Shown here: positions 23,401-36,061 of the stretch, in pieces
Layout: each line of letters starts with the position of its first letter
Position numbering within the stretch: position 1 is the stretch's first letter
Source: Branchiostoma floridae
Lineage: Eukaryota > Chordata > Leptocardii > Amphioxiformes > Branchiostomatidae
DNA length: 64,000 nt
Assembly: GCF_000003815.2 (NCBI RefSeq)
Contig: NC_049996.1
Coordinates: forward strand, 13,801,297 to 13,865,296
Reading direction: 5' to 3'
Translations under genes and position numbers: made by a program
The notes under the pieces: generated by a model
What the model was told of the DNA's origin: nothing
Seen by the model: the letters and a program-made list of their open reading frames with translations, nothing else
The model's database searches: none

Positions 23401-26400
23401 TTAAGACTTTTGACAGATGTACCTGCTGTCATAACGACACCCAGTATCGTCCCACATAGGGGTACCCGTGGGTCCTGACCAGTACCGTACACATTCTGAG
23501 GATTCCCACCATACCTTGATACCCGAATCAGGCTCTCCTGGATTCCATCCCTAACCAGAAAAAGGTAAAATAATATTAATGTCAACAAAATAGCATTACC
23601 CAATAATCCCATCTTAATCCTTTAATAAGTGTGTCGTTTCTTCAAAAACTTATTTCCAACATGTAGTCTTCAGAATAAAACTAAAGACTTGTTCATAAAA
23701 ACCAACAAAACTAGCAATAACAATGAAGACGATGATCTTGAAGCAAAAAGTATAAAAATCTTATTTTTTTTTAGATAAATTCACAGTGAGTGCTTTTGGA
23801 AACTAGTCCTCTAGTAAAAGGGAACGTGACAGGACAGGGTTTGGGTTTGATATATAACGAAATGTGTGTAACCAACTTCTCATATTAAATACTTTGGCAA
23901 GAGAAACAGAATGATGTGAAGGGAAAGGAAAAAGAAACTGGGCGAGGGAGTTATATTTGTCTGTATTATAGTCTGTATTTCTAGAGCGATTACAGTAGAA
24001 ACCTATTAATTGCTTTACCAATTTGCAAATGAATCTTTTTATGTTATCAGGTTTACTCCATCAACCCTTCAAGTCCAAATGATTGATCATAAACTTACAA
24101 CAATCATGCCATTCTATTCAGAATTGAAAGAATGAAAAATGGTTTTGGTTTTCAGGATTTCATGCAAATCCCCAAAATTTGCAATTGTGCAACAGTATTG
24201 TATTTTGTCTTCTCAAGACCTCAAGTACTATTCTAACTAACAGCACACAAACGTACCTTGTAATGGTGATCCTTTAGGCTAGACCCGTCTGCCCATCGCC
24301 AGGGGTTGTCTTTCTCCAATCCAATCCAGTACCTGAACTCTTTTCCAAACTTATCCATAATCAGCTTTCTCAGAGCGACGTCCAGTTCCTTCGTCTTGGG
24401 CATGGCCAGTGTAGCTCCGTCCTTCTGACAGTCCGCCTGGGCGTCATGGTAGTACTTTTCGTTGAGATAAATCCGGATGCAGGTATGAGCAACCAGCTGA
24501 TATCCATTTCCGCATTCAGCTGAAACAGTCAAATGAGTTATGGTCATCGTTTATTCTTATTGGATTTCTAGCTGCAGGTGTGTTGTGTGGCAGGTATAAA
24601 TGATGTTCGGCGTAACACACCAGGCATGCCGGTACGCAGCTGGTTATGTAACCCCCCTAACAGGCTGCTACACCTGTGGCATCATTTGGTATGTCAAGCC
24701 TAACTTAAGACTCAAGTATTTCTTAAGACTGGAGACGCGTGACGTAATCGGCGGTGCTTTGGGCTCAGGCCCAAGAGGTTCCAAGTTCGAAACCTGCCTC
24801 TCCGATCCCTTGCGAAAGGCACTTCACTGACGACATTCCTTACTTCACTCAGGTAAAAAAATGGGTACCTAGCATCTGGTAGGGCCTTCCCTCGGATAGG
24901 ACGTTATATGGAGGTCCCGTGTTCGAGGAGAGACACACCCCGGGTACGTAAAAGAACCGTACCACACTTATCGAAAAGAGAAGGGGACCTTCCCAGTGTG
25001 AGTGGATCGAACCATTCCGGCTTAAATGCGGTACGGGATTTCCCGAGCAGCCTTTGTAACTTCACCTACAAGCTACGTGGTGGCTATTAAGCTTTTTTTT
25101 TACAACCGTATTGAAAAATGTGTGGTAAAATATCATGTAAAGGAAGCCAACCAACCTGCAATACAGTTCAGCTTGAGCATGCCCTTTTATCATATTGTTA
25201 CTGAGAATATACTTCTCTTCCAAATAGCCTACCTCTGCATGTTGGTGATCCTCCACTCCAAGTCCCGTCAGCCTGACAGGTACGTGTAGAAGTACCGACC
25301 AGCTTGTATCCTGGGTTACAGGTGAAGGTGGACACGTCTCCGTAGGAGTTGGAGCCAGTCATGGCACCGTTTGCTGGGGGTGGCAGCTTGGTACATCGTA
25401 CACCTGAACAGAGAAAGAAATGTTGCCATTTTTCAAGTTACGAAGCCTTTGAAACAAATTCGCATAGGTTTTAAAACTTTTACCGAACATTGTACATGCG
25501 ATCTTTATTCAAATTATGCTCAGATATCACCTGTACATATTGGTGATCCTCCGCTCCAAGTCCCGTCAGACTGACAGGTACGTGTTGAAGTACCGACCAG
25601 CTTGTATCCTGGGTCACAGCTGAAGGTGACCACGTCTCCGTAGTAGTTGGAGCCAGTCATGGTACCGTTTGTTGGGGGTGGCAGCTTTGCACACTGCGGT
25701 GCTGCTGTCACCTGTTGCAGGTTGGTTGTCACCTGTGGCAGTGCAGTTGTCCCCGGCGCAAGTGTGCTTGTCACCTGTGGTGTGGTTGCCCCCTGTGGCA
25801 GTGTGGTTGTCACCTGTGGCAGTGTGGTTGTCACCTGTGGCTGTGTGGTTGTCACCTGTGGTGTGGTTATCACCTGTGGCGAGGTTGTCACCTGTGGCAG
25901 TGTGGTTGTCACCAGTGGCTGTGTGGTTGTCATCTGTGGCAATGTGGTTGTCAACCAAGGCAGTTCCGTTGGTATCACAACATCAACGCTGGCATTCTAT
26001 TGAGGTAAACATCATTTTCCAGTTTATAATTGACACTAAATCTGAAATCTAGGAACCAACTCAACTGAAATATGTTTGGTCTAATACATAGACTTCTCGT
26101 AAGTTTGGCAAGAGTTCCATTATTCTATCAAATTAAAAGGCCTGCAAACTCTTTTAACAGCACGGTGCAACTTTTGGTGATACGTTTAATATACAGTAAT
26201 GATTGTGGATACATATCGATTGATTTATTGCATCTAATTTATTAGTCTCACCGTGTTGATTTTCATTTGCCATGCAGGTGTGATAATGAGATATGTGATC
26301 ACGCTAGTTGCAACGCTTAGCAAGGCGGCCATTGCAACTACGATGAGGATAAGAGGGCGGCAACAGGTAAACGTATCTTGCAATTTGTGGCACTCCAACA

Positions 26401-29024
26401 GCTGTCTGTTGTATCGTTGGTATCTGTGAGCAATTAAACGGTTTGCATTAAATGGTGTGCACTATGTGTCATTTTTATCATATTCACAGAGATGAATGTT
26501 AAGCAGCAGCTACTATACATGGAAAAGCATCTACTTTGCTGTGGTTGTCATTATACTATAGTTCTAATTTACAATATAATTTACGATGAAATTTTAATCA
26601 AAATGAATTTGAATTGCACTCATAAACAATGTTATTCATTCCCTTCAACCCCATTTGTGGAGGAATTGTAAAATGTGCTGTCGTTTGTTGTTTTTCATGT
26701 ATAGAGATGTACATGATATTTCTATCAAATGTATTGGAGGATTTCTATCATATAGTGTATTTCAAACTTGCTATATGTATTAGGATTTTTTTTCATTCAT
26801 GTAGCATACTTTATTAGAATCTGCTGTACCATGACTCTCACATTGCAGTCTAAATCTATAACTAATACCTTTTTGGTGGTAGAGGAATGACAAAATTCTC
26901 TGTCTTTACCTTTTCTTAAGGCACCAGGCACATACATTCCATTGTACAGAATGCCAAGAACACTGCAGCCTTCCGTTTGGGGGAGTGAGGCTTCTGTCCC
27001 TGTAGCAGCTGGCTGCTGTCGTAGGTTGTTGCTGTCATCACTGTCCACATAGCTGTACATGTTGTCGTTGCTGGTGTTTGGGACATCCTGGCTCTCAGTC
27101 GACGCAATCTTGACTTTGGTTTCTCCTCCTTTGGCAACAAAGACGATAAGAAATATTCAATACCTGAATAGCTAGGCTTGGTCGGGTAGCCGGTAACACA
27201 CTTTGTTTCCCTAGACTTTATTCTACTATTTCAATTAAGTTGAAAGTTCAGTAAAATCCATCTAATTGCACAACGGATTACCGCACACATCTGTTAATTG
27301 TGAGGGATTAAAAAATCCCAAACAGGTGTGGTCCAGCTGGTTAACTTCGCATTTTTGTACCAAAGGTGTGTGCATGTACAACGGCTTCAACTGTTGAAGA
27401 TCTAGAAAGCGGCCAGAACTGTGGGTGGGGGTGGGGGGCACACTTGGTAGGAAGACCGAGATTGCTTTGCAGATAAAATGTCTCCACCCTGAAGAAGAGC
27501 CTTCGGTCACTCAACATTTGATTTTAAAATAGGAATTCGTATAATTTGCAGAAAAAAAATCATTAGTATCACTTGTAGATAAGATCGTACCTGTATCAAT
27601 GTCTTGGCTTGGAAGTGGTGGGAGCGGGTGGCGAGTTTTGTTGTCCCCACCCTGAGCCTTTTGATCTTTTTCCTTTGTTATCATCGTCCTCAAGGTACCT
27701 TAAGGACAAGGATAACGGGGAGCACTTCACTATACATGTGCCACTAAAATATACGATGGGCCAAAAAACTTAACAAGATTGGACAACACATACGTATTAT
27801 TGGAAACTATGGAAATTTGCATATTGTATGGAATGACAAACTGATTTCTACTTCTACGTATAACTAAGTTGTAATCTCCAAGCAGAGCCTCGGTATCATT
27901 GCAGGGAAACGTGTGTGGATGTAGTAGTAGGCCTCTGAACCGCAGTGCTGGTCATCCAACTTGGGCGATTTCCTTGAACTAGCAGCAGGTAAACGCCCAG
28001 TAGAACGACCAGCACGGTTCCATCCACATGTGTTTCATTGAAGGGAAACGTATATGGATGGAGTAGTTGTGTATAAAGATCAGCATTACTTTAGATATCA
28101 ACATGATCCGTGAATTAGTACCATAAATGATAATCGTGGACAGAATTACTATTATTTTTAGTGTTTTTTAAAACTAAAATGCATTAATGTAAGCTTGAAA
28201 TTATTCGAAAATGTGATACAAAACGCACCTGCACAGGCATTAGACATTTGCTTTCCTTGGTGAACCGAGTCATTCTGGCATAGAGGAACTGTGAGAACGC
28301 CCGTCCCCACAACGGCTGTCTGTCTATGCTGTTTCCCTTGTTCTCCGGTCTGCCGTAGCTTGTTAATCTCATCTCTGTCTATGTAATTGTACATGTGGAT
28401 GTCAGGATCTTCATTGTCCCCTGTGCTAACAGAGAGCGTAAACTCTCTATCTGCGAGAAGTATAAAGAGTACCATGTTATTAAACAGGAAACATGTAGCA
28501 TGTGTACATATTAAATTTGTCTCAAGCTTGATATGATGAAAATTACACAAGTATCTACCATGTAAAAGGAATTGAAAACAGGGATTTATGGTAAAGACTA
28601 GGGTTATCTAACTTTAAAAGTAGCATAATGATATGATAATCTTTATTGCATATTCATGCCCGAAGGCTAAATGCACAAGAGGACCACATATGGTCTTATG
28701 GATGCAGAGGAAAAAACTAAACTTATACAATGCTTTTTAACTAGTCTAAATGGAAAAGGAACTAAGGCACTATGTGTTACAATCTCTAATGGCTGCATCT
28801 AAAGATGTTCTTCTCTCTTTTTGAAACATATGGAGACATATTTACATATTGTGTAGATAGCATGATCGTCCTTGCGTAACATTAAGTACTTAAACAAGTC
28901 TTGTTTTGACATTTTCTTACAGTTATTGTCTATTTGTATCCTAATGTATCCTACCTGTTCTTACGTCTTGGTATGGGAGTAGTGGCAACGGGCGACAGGC
29001 TTTGTTGTCTCCACTATGCGCCAT
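23401..29024 (-). CDS. R4: receptor paralogue with a one-base frameshift in the transmembrane exon
   Basis: Exons: A 28955-29024, B 28229-28450, A' 27591-27698, C/D hybrid 26910-27128, TM 26252-26423, mucin+sushi 25531-25996, sushi 25233-25403, lectin-1 24257-24519, lectin-2 23401-23550 (TAA). No stalk exon is visible between the TM and mucin exons. The usual first ATG has become TTG, so the start is taken at MAHSGDNK (29024). The TM exon is 172 nt against 173 in R2, R5, R6 and R7, and one base is missing near 26374, giving an early TAG. Everything else is open and correctly phased. A' has TRHPLPPLP, which loses the arginine of the SH3 core. Lectin-2 reads GWNPGEPD, CVRYW and WDDTGC. Either this is a young pseudogene or the base is an assembly error. 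A SINE-like element lies in the intron at about 24730-25090. Confidence 0.75.
24600..25090 (+). mobile_element. SINE-like composite element in R4 intron
   Basis: A head with GGCGTAACACACCAGGC is followed by an RNA polymerase III B-box-like AAGTTCGAAACC near 24783. After it comes a segment (GGTACCTAGC, TCGGATAGGACGTTATATGG, GAGGTCCCGTGTT) also present at 58937-59215. The element separates sushi-2 from lectin-1 in R4. Borders are approximate. Confidence 0.55.
25700..25965 (-). repeat. R4 coding minisatellite (TTTLPQV stalk), about 12-14 units
   Basis: Same 21-bp unit as in R7, with several units shortened by one or two codons (TTSPQV, TTPQV). It codes the stalk between the membrane and the first sushi domain. 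Confidence 0.9.
27872..28045. mobile_element. MITE left-end remnant overlaid by another inverted-repeat element
   Basis: TAATCTCCAAGCAGAGCCTCG (27872 on) is the remnant. After it, GTGTGGATG and GTGCTGGTC pair with GACCAGCAC and CATCCACATG at 28000-28030. GGGAAACG plus TGGATG are repeated directly on both sides. It lies in the R4 intron between exons B and A'. Confidence 0.45.
28630..28940 (-). mobile_element. Probable LINE 3'-end fragment in R4 intron
   Basis: The plus strand begins AATCTTTATTGCATATTCATGCCCGAAGGC, which on the minus strand is a LINE-like 3' end. The block is absent from the matching introns of R1 and R3. No clear coding frame was found, so the class is uncertain. Confidence 0.4.
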
Positions 29025-32000
29025 GTCCACCTGACGCGGATCTTTTTCCGTTGTACTCAATGTCGACCAAACAATTGAAGAGTAAGAGCGCTGGCACGCG
29101 CGACTCTTTGTAAATTAATATGTATGCCTGTGTTTTGCACGATGCTATCAATGGAATTCACCGGAGATCAGAAGAGGAGAGCCACAAGAGAAACGTGAAT
29201 AAACGTGACACGTGAAATTGTGACTATTGAGAATGAGCTCTAGAGACAAGTAGTATTTTTAACAAGCAGTAGTTGAAACATTTCTGCTTCTAGGCGTTGT
29301 TAAATTAAACATCTACCTCATTTCTAGGCTGATTTCATAAATGCTAATGAATAATTTATAATACTGTCTGTGAAATAAGTATGACTTATTCTATGTGTTG
29401 GAAAGAGTCTGTCCTTGTCTCAATCATGTGATGTGGAAACGTAACGAATCACGTAAGAATGCGTGTATGAAAAAAAGAGAAAGTGGATGTCACTGTTATG
29501 TCAACATTGGGAACAATTTTCGATGCCCCAAATGTATTTTGACCTTTCGTTACTGTTTCAAGAGTGTCGACTGCAAGCAGCTAATTCTAATGTAATCAAA
29601 TGTTGTTTTCTCCGCTTAGACCTAAGGAATGCCTTTAACCATTGATCAAAGAAAATAACTCTATCATCAAACCTTGTTTGTACCTTTCGTAATGTTGATG
29701 AGCAGCTGTTTGATCACTTGTCATTACTTTGATACGATCTGCCTTTCAATCAAGGCATTGATTGGTCTGAGTTGCAAGCAGAAAACATCGCCAGTTAGTA
29801 AATATGATTGTTTTTAAAAAGGTAGCTTGAGAGGTCATCTAAGTGGGTCTAAATCATCCTACCTATGTCATATATAGAAAATACACTCATTTCCTGTGCG
29901 CTGAATTTGGGTGAAATTGATATCTTATGTCCAAGGGGGATCTTGCATCATGATATCAAAGTAAGAAGCGAAATAAAGATACATATTTCATTTGTCAAAT
30001 TAATCACCATATCTTCGAGGTGTCTTGAAATCTATTGAATTACTTTACGTATATCTCTATTGCAGATGGGCTCAATCAATCGAAAGTCTGCAAAAATGTT
30101 AAAAGATCTAGATGGTTCTATATTCCACATATAAAGATTTTTTATTAGCTTGCCGTTAGTTAGCTGTATACCGAGATGTAAGGAAACTGAGCTTAAACAT
30201 TTAGATACTTAGGAAGGAAAAGATCATGTTAATAGATGGTAGATAGATGTACTGGTATCTCGGAAAGAGTTGAAGAGGAGAGAAGATAGTAGAACAGAAG
30301 ACAAGAGAGGGTGCTGGGAAGCAGCAGCTGACCAGTCACCACTCACACAGGGCTTCACATGCCCATCTTGCAGAAAGACTCAAGGATTTATCTGTATCTG
30401 TCTGTATCTATATGTATCTATATAGCCGGTATAACCGCCCTTCGGCGTAACACACCAGCTTCGCGGGCACGCGGTGCAGCAGCAGCTGGTTATATTACAC
30501 TGAACGATCCGTCACACCTAACTTCTGCACATCTATCTGCAAGCGTTCTTCAAAACTATCCAGAGAAGATGCCCCTACTGTGCTTGGTGATAACAGGTTC
30601 CACTCTACGATAGTTCTGGGAAAATACGAATTTTTGAACACATCAATCCTAGCTTGGTAACTCCTAGCTTGGTACTTGAAGTCATGGCTGTTTCTTGTTC
30701 TTTTTTTGAGCTGAATCAGATACTTATCAGTCGGTACGTCTACCAGACTACTGATCATTTTGTACGTCATGCAAAGTCTGGACATTTTCCTTCTGTCATC
30801 AAGTTATGTCCACTGTAGATCTGTTTTCGTCTGATTTAGGGGCTACACAACCACCTGAGAGCCAGCAGAGGAGGACAACGTCCCCACTGATCTTCAAATT
30901 CGGAAGCGAATAAACAGGCACCACTAGATTTTACATTTCACTACGCAATGCTTATCAAATGTGCTTAACATGTTTTATTCTGATTACGTGCATGCTTAAC
31001 ATTTCCAGGGTTATACCATACTACACATTTAGAAAATTCGCACGATTACTCGCACGTATTTTGATACACGTTTTTATCTTTACGTGCTATGTAAATCTAC
31101 ACCATATAACACACATCTTTCACCAAGCACTGATTAAACTGTCCTTTCAAAGTCATTAGATTATATGTTGCATCAGAAAAGCACAACTGCGCACGTTTAC
31201 AGCAGAGAATGTCATTTTTAAAAGCTTTCATAAGGTAGAAGTCGAAACCCACTTTATCTTAAAGTGTAGCTTATATAGTAACGATAGAAATATTTTAATC
31301 TTATCACAGGAAAGTTTCCGCATTTTAAGTCTATGTTGATACTGATTTTTTTTTTCCTAAGCGAATCATACAAGCACATCTCAAGCTATATTTTCAGCAT
31401 CACTTACAGATGATCATGAAAAGAAGCTGCACCTATGTTTTAGAAACCATATTTTAGTTTACTATTAGAAATCCTCTCAGTGTTACCGTGTGTACTTTAA
31501 AATTAATTCGAAATTTGTATCTGTATGCCTGTACTAAGCCTGGCAAGGCTATCATCATTTAATATCTGAAAACACATTTATTCTGTTTCTATATTTAGGT
31601 TTTAAGGTGTTGTTATAACTAACAGCAACTAGTCCTTATAATGTATAGTTTGGGAAATATAAATCTGGAGAAAACTACTTTACTACAATGACCTGTCCAT
31701 GTTTGGGTCTAAGCATGGAAAGGGAAATAAGGCTAGTGTTTGTTTAATCCACGTCAGCAACCAGAATACTTTCCAAATAACAGACTCATTGCATCTGTTG
31801 TTTACGATGTTTTAACCAGACTAATCGTTGAAAGTGTTGGTGACGTACATGCCAAAGTTGAGGTGATACTATTGGGTTGGACCAAACCTTACTCCGTCAG
31901 TAAAAATAATAATAATAATAAATATATTGTTTTACCTCCCTCAGGCATATATATGGCCTCCTTCGGTCAACATTGACCATGGTAAAATCCTAATTGATAT

Positions 32001-32124
32001 CAGCCCTACAGGTCGATTGTGGCTAAACAGACCTATACGAGAATGACAGTCTCATATTGTTTTCCCTCAGCTAAACACATTGGAAAGAAGTAAAATTTAC
32101 TTCTAAGTTTTTGTGTGTCGGTGG
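29025..32124. other. R4/R5 spacer
   Basis: The first kilobase keeps the shared spacer landmarks (29409, 29643). Then come an element around 30420-30510, a LINE fragment (30495-30790) and diverged AT-rich DNA. No host gene seen. Confidence 0.65.
30495..30790 (-). mobile_element. LINE fragment, C-terminal end of reverse transcriptase ORF
   Basis: The minus-strand frame has the common end motifs of LINE ORF2 proteins: MYKM-like start, LVDVPTDKYL, RTRNSH, FKNSYFPRTIVEWNLL, and SLDSFEERL. Only about 95 codons remain. It is joined at its low end to a short element (about 30420-30510) also found at 24600. Confidence 0.75.
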
Positions 32125-33123
32125 TTACTCAATAGGAGAAGCTTGACAGATGTACCATTTGGTATGACTGCAGTTAGTATTATCCCACATAGGAGTACCG
32201 GTCGGCTTTGACCAGTACTGTACACACTCGTGTACTTTGCACCAGAAAATCCTGTGACGTCGTGACACTGCCGTTGGTTCTCCTGGATTCCATCCCTAAC
32301 GCCCCAAATAGAAAATAGATAAATGTAAACAAAGTAAGTCCAAATTATCTTTCATTTGTACCTGAGTGTAAACACATGTTTTCTACCATTGTTCTCCAAG
32401 ATGTGCAAATGCTGAAAAGCATTGCTGCTCTATTGGATAAATCTGCAAATAAAAGGGAACGGACCAGATATGGTTTAGATATCTATGATAGATTGGTGAT
32501 AAAAAGATAAAGATTTTTTTTCTCTGTATCCAACATTTTCGTAAGAATTATAGAGGTCTTTTTGTAAACCACTCAATTCATAATCATTATGTCATTGTAG
32601 CTCTAGTGAACACTTGTGAACGTTAATACACAAAATCCCACAATAACATACTTTATTATAGCGAATCACTTTGCTCTTACACTTGACACTATACATAACT
32701 TCGGGCATGATTTTGCAACACAACAGTGTTAATTTGTAATCCCCAAACTCTCTTAACCAATACCGCACAGATCCTGCCAACATACCTTGTAGTTGTTCAG
32801 AGGAGAGCCGTCTGCCCATTGCCAGACTCCATTTTCATTCTTCAGACCGATCCAGTATAGAGAATCCTCTCCAAACTCGATAACCATCTTTCTCAGAGCG
32901 ACGTCCAATTCCTTCGTCTTGGGCATGGCTAGTGTGGCTCCCTCCCTCTCACAGGCCTTTTGCGCGACATAGTAGCTTTTTGCTTCACGATAAACCCGGA
33001 TGCAGGTTTGAGCAACCAGTTGGTAGCCATGTTTGCATTCAGCTGAAACAGTCACATAGGAATTTTAGTCATCATTTATATTCGCCAAGCAGATTTACCG
33101 GTGGCATAAGATGCTGTAAATGC

Positions 33124-33206
33124 AGAAATGTTCGCGGTGGAATAATGTTCACGGTTTTCGCGGTGACCACTTTACCGCGAACTTAAAACCACCGCGAACA
33201 TTTTTC
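33124..33206. mobile_element. Small palindromic element (TTCGCGGTGG hairpin)
   Basis: AAATGTTCGCGGTGG at 33126-33140 pairs with CCACCGCGAACATTTTT at 33189-33205. GCGGTGACC and ACCGCGAAC add internal symmetry. It lies just upstream of R5 lectin-1, inside the intron. Confidence 0.55.
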
Positions 33207-33939
33207 TATTATGGTATTAGACTGCAGTCTATGGTGTTACCGCGAACTTAGTAGTATCTTCACAAGGGTTACCCCCAAATAGCCCTACAAAGTGTAACGT
33301 AGGGTCAGCAGGCACACGGGGGCAACTGGTTACAATATACCAAATGGCGTGTCATAATAAAACTGTTAATATACCAAATGAAGTCATTGAAATGATGAAT
33401 GTCAGAGAATTTTTTAAAACAATACTTAAGACCAATTGTTAGAAAGAAATTATTTTACATAAGTCCGCAGAGCGACCTTTAAAACACTATTTCAAAAGTT
33501 CAGTGGTACACAATCTGGTCGATATATTTTGAGCACCCACTGAACTTTGTTAGAAGACTTGAAATAAGTAAATCAACACATTTGTTGATGTAACGTATCA
33601 TACCGAGTTAGATTACGTGCCCCAAATAAATACCTTAAACTATTGGGGCACGTCTGTGGTACAAATATGTGGTAATGAAACGTAGAATGTTTCCTTTGTA
33701 TCTCAACTTTGATATTAGTACAACAGCATTAGAACCACTACTGTTATCTTTATCTTCTTCACACATTACCTGTACATGTTGGAGATCTTCCACTCCAAGT
33801 CCCGTCAGACTGACATGTACGTGTAGAAGTACCGACCAGCTTGTAGCCTGGGTTACAGGTGAAGGTGGCCACATCTCCGTAGGAGTTGGAGCCAGTCATG
33901 GTACCGTTTGTTGGGGATGTCAGCTTGGTACACTGAAAT

Positions 33940-34085
33940 GCAGATGTCTTCTTTGGATGTGTGGTTGGCTTTGGTGGTTCGGTTGTCACTCCGGGGAGCA
34001 TGGTTGTTACCAGTGGCAGCGTGGTTGTCACTGGCGGTAGTGGGGTTGTCATCTGTGACAGTGTAGTGTTCACCTGTGCCAAAGC
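33940..34085 (-). repeat. R5 short coding minisatellite of the stalk
   Basis: About six to seven degenerate units (TTPLPPV, TTTLPLV, TTMLPGV). This is the shortest complete stalk of the array. Confidence 0.8.
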
Positions 34086-35730
34086 AGTTATCAGAACATT
34101 ATGATTTGTAGCCTGTTGCAAGTATGGGAATTCTATTATCATTCAAATTCTTCAAAATCAGAAGACAGCGTAAAGGGTCTAAATGTTATACTTAAGTTAG
34201 GTTAGATCTGTAGTAGCATGTGGGATCATTCTCTAAAGACATTTTTTAGTTCGCGGACATTTGTAGTAAGGGAATTAACAAAAATAATTGATATAAAGGA
34301 GGAGCTGCTACGACAACTAGAGAAATAATCATTTAACCTGGGTACATATCCAATAGAATCTAATGGTTAAATAGAAAAAAGGATTATCTAACCATGTCTA
34401 TGTCAGCTTGTATTCCCAGTGTGACAGTGATATGCACGACGATACCAGCTCCTGTGGCTACAAAGGCGACCACTGCAATTGTGAAGATGGTTGACAGACG
34501 GAAACGCGGAATCGCCACCTTGCAGCTTGTAGCAAAGCCACAACCGCTTTTTGCATCGTTGTTATCTGTGAAAAACAACAGATGTTAATTACACTTTGTT
34601 CGAAATATCATCCATATAATCACATTGCTGCAGATAAAGTTCTTTTGTTCCGTTTGTATTCACAAGGACGAGGTTGAAACCCCAACCGGGTTATGACAAA
34701 GACTTTACAAATTAGTCCAACCGCTTTTCCTCAGCATTTATGAGAACATGGGGGTTGGATTACACTAATTCTTTCAACTAGCACACTATTCGTTTTAGAT
34801 TTATGTGTTCCAAGGGCTATAGAAAGGATGGATATCAAAATTAAAATACATGTATATTAGAATTTGTGGGAAACATTATAACCAACTACAAAAATGTTGA
34901 TGGGTTTGGCTGCATAAATCATACATGGAGAAAGTGCGCGTTAGAATTTACCTACAGGATAATGACTCTGATGCCAAGGATATCACACAGTATAAAAGTA
35001 ACTGAGTTTTTACAGTAATCAGCATAATTGATTAAAGTAAAAATTAACAGCGAATTCGAACCTCCGTCTTTTCCGTTTCGTAAAGCGCCAGGTACATACG
35101 TCCCGTCGTCCAGAAGGCCAGGAATGTTGGAGTCCGTAGTTTTGGGGACTGAGTCGTCCGTCTCTGCATTAGCTCTAGACCCAGTACTAGTTTTCTCGCC
35201 TTTGACAGAAAGAATAAGAAAATTATTTTCCACTTCTAGCACATTTGGGGAAGGGTTTATAACGATATTTACTATGTGGGTAGGGAGTGGCAAAACAAAG
35301 GACACAGGTTTTAAAAAGGACACCTATTTGCTTTCTTTCAAATACTTTCCTTGTCTTGTTCAAATTTTAGGTCTATTTCAATCGACAATAATTTCAAGAA
35401 TTATCGGATTCCGTGATTTTGTTAGATCCTTTCTGATTTCTGATTTACAATTAATTTAGTTTAATTTTACAGAATAGAATGTTATGCAAATGTTTGAAAT
35501 TACCCCTACCCCAATGCATTATTCTGATATCCTGGAAAGCACGATATATGCTTTATGATGTATGTCAGTCTAACTTCTAGGCTTTACTAAAACAAATGCA
35601 GAAATAAAGAGTAACATGTAACATTATGTGGGTTCCTTGTTCTGTGGTGATAATTCCTCGTGCATTCGTAAACGGACGACCTTTTCTGCGGATTCAAAGG
35701 TACGTAGTTGCCATAATAAGACCTTAAGCT

Positions 35731-36061
35731 AAGGGCACAACCTGTCGTACGTGCAATTTGTCCGTACGTTTTCTGAGAGGACACGTGCGCCACGTATTTC
35801 TGAAAACGTTCAGGCTGTACAGGGCAGGCGCGTCGTCCGTACTGGCACATGCATACGGGGGGCGAATCCGCAGTCCGATGGCACACAAAGTTTTGCCTGC
35901 ACGTAAAGTTCTACGGCGTGTCTGCTTGCTCCAAAATCCGTCGGATTCCCTACGAGTTCGTACGGAGGCGGTACTTACCACTTACGGATCCAAAAAGATT
36001 GCCCATGTTTTGGCACGTAGACAGCACGTATTTCCACGTACGGCGGGTTGTGCCCTTAGCT
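35731..36061. mobile_element. Inverted-repeat element, about 330 bp, rich in CGTACG motifs
   Basis: Left end GCTAAGGGCACAACCTGTCG and right end GGCGGGTTGTGCCCTTAGC form terminal inverted repeats. Both flanks contain TTAA-like sequence, but the exact target duplication is unclear. Overlapping ORFs on both strands (35587-36106) are products of the palindromic structure and have no known domain. It lies upstream of R5 exon C. Confidence 0.65.

Larger units (their letters stand above)
32125..35199 (-). pseudogene. R5: receptor paralogue lacking its 5' cassettes, probably a pseudogene
   Basis: Recognisable exons: shortened C 35062-35199, TM 34393-34565, mucin+sushi 33770-34112, lectin-1 32786-33042, lectin-2 32125-32295 (TAA 32125-32127). 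Frames and phases agree across these joins. Exon C has lost its central YNYVDRDD segment but keeps TYVPGAL. No A or B exon with an open frame is present, no ATG is available in exon C, and the stalk exon is missing. A decayed A exon is seen at about 36300-36375. The TM donor is GTTAGA, weaker than GTAAGT in R6 and R7. The helix is around IFTIAVVAFVATGAGIVV. Lectin-2 is intact and reads GWNPGEPT, a loop of 16 residues, CVQYW, WDNTNC. An octamer at 35484-35491 could mark a new start upstream of exon C, so an expressed short form is not excluded. Confidence 0.7.

Noticed and set aside
24596-24830. tRNA gene in the GGTTC-containing segment
   Set aside because: Only a B-box-like match; no cloverleaf or anticodon arm can be formed.
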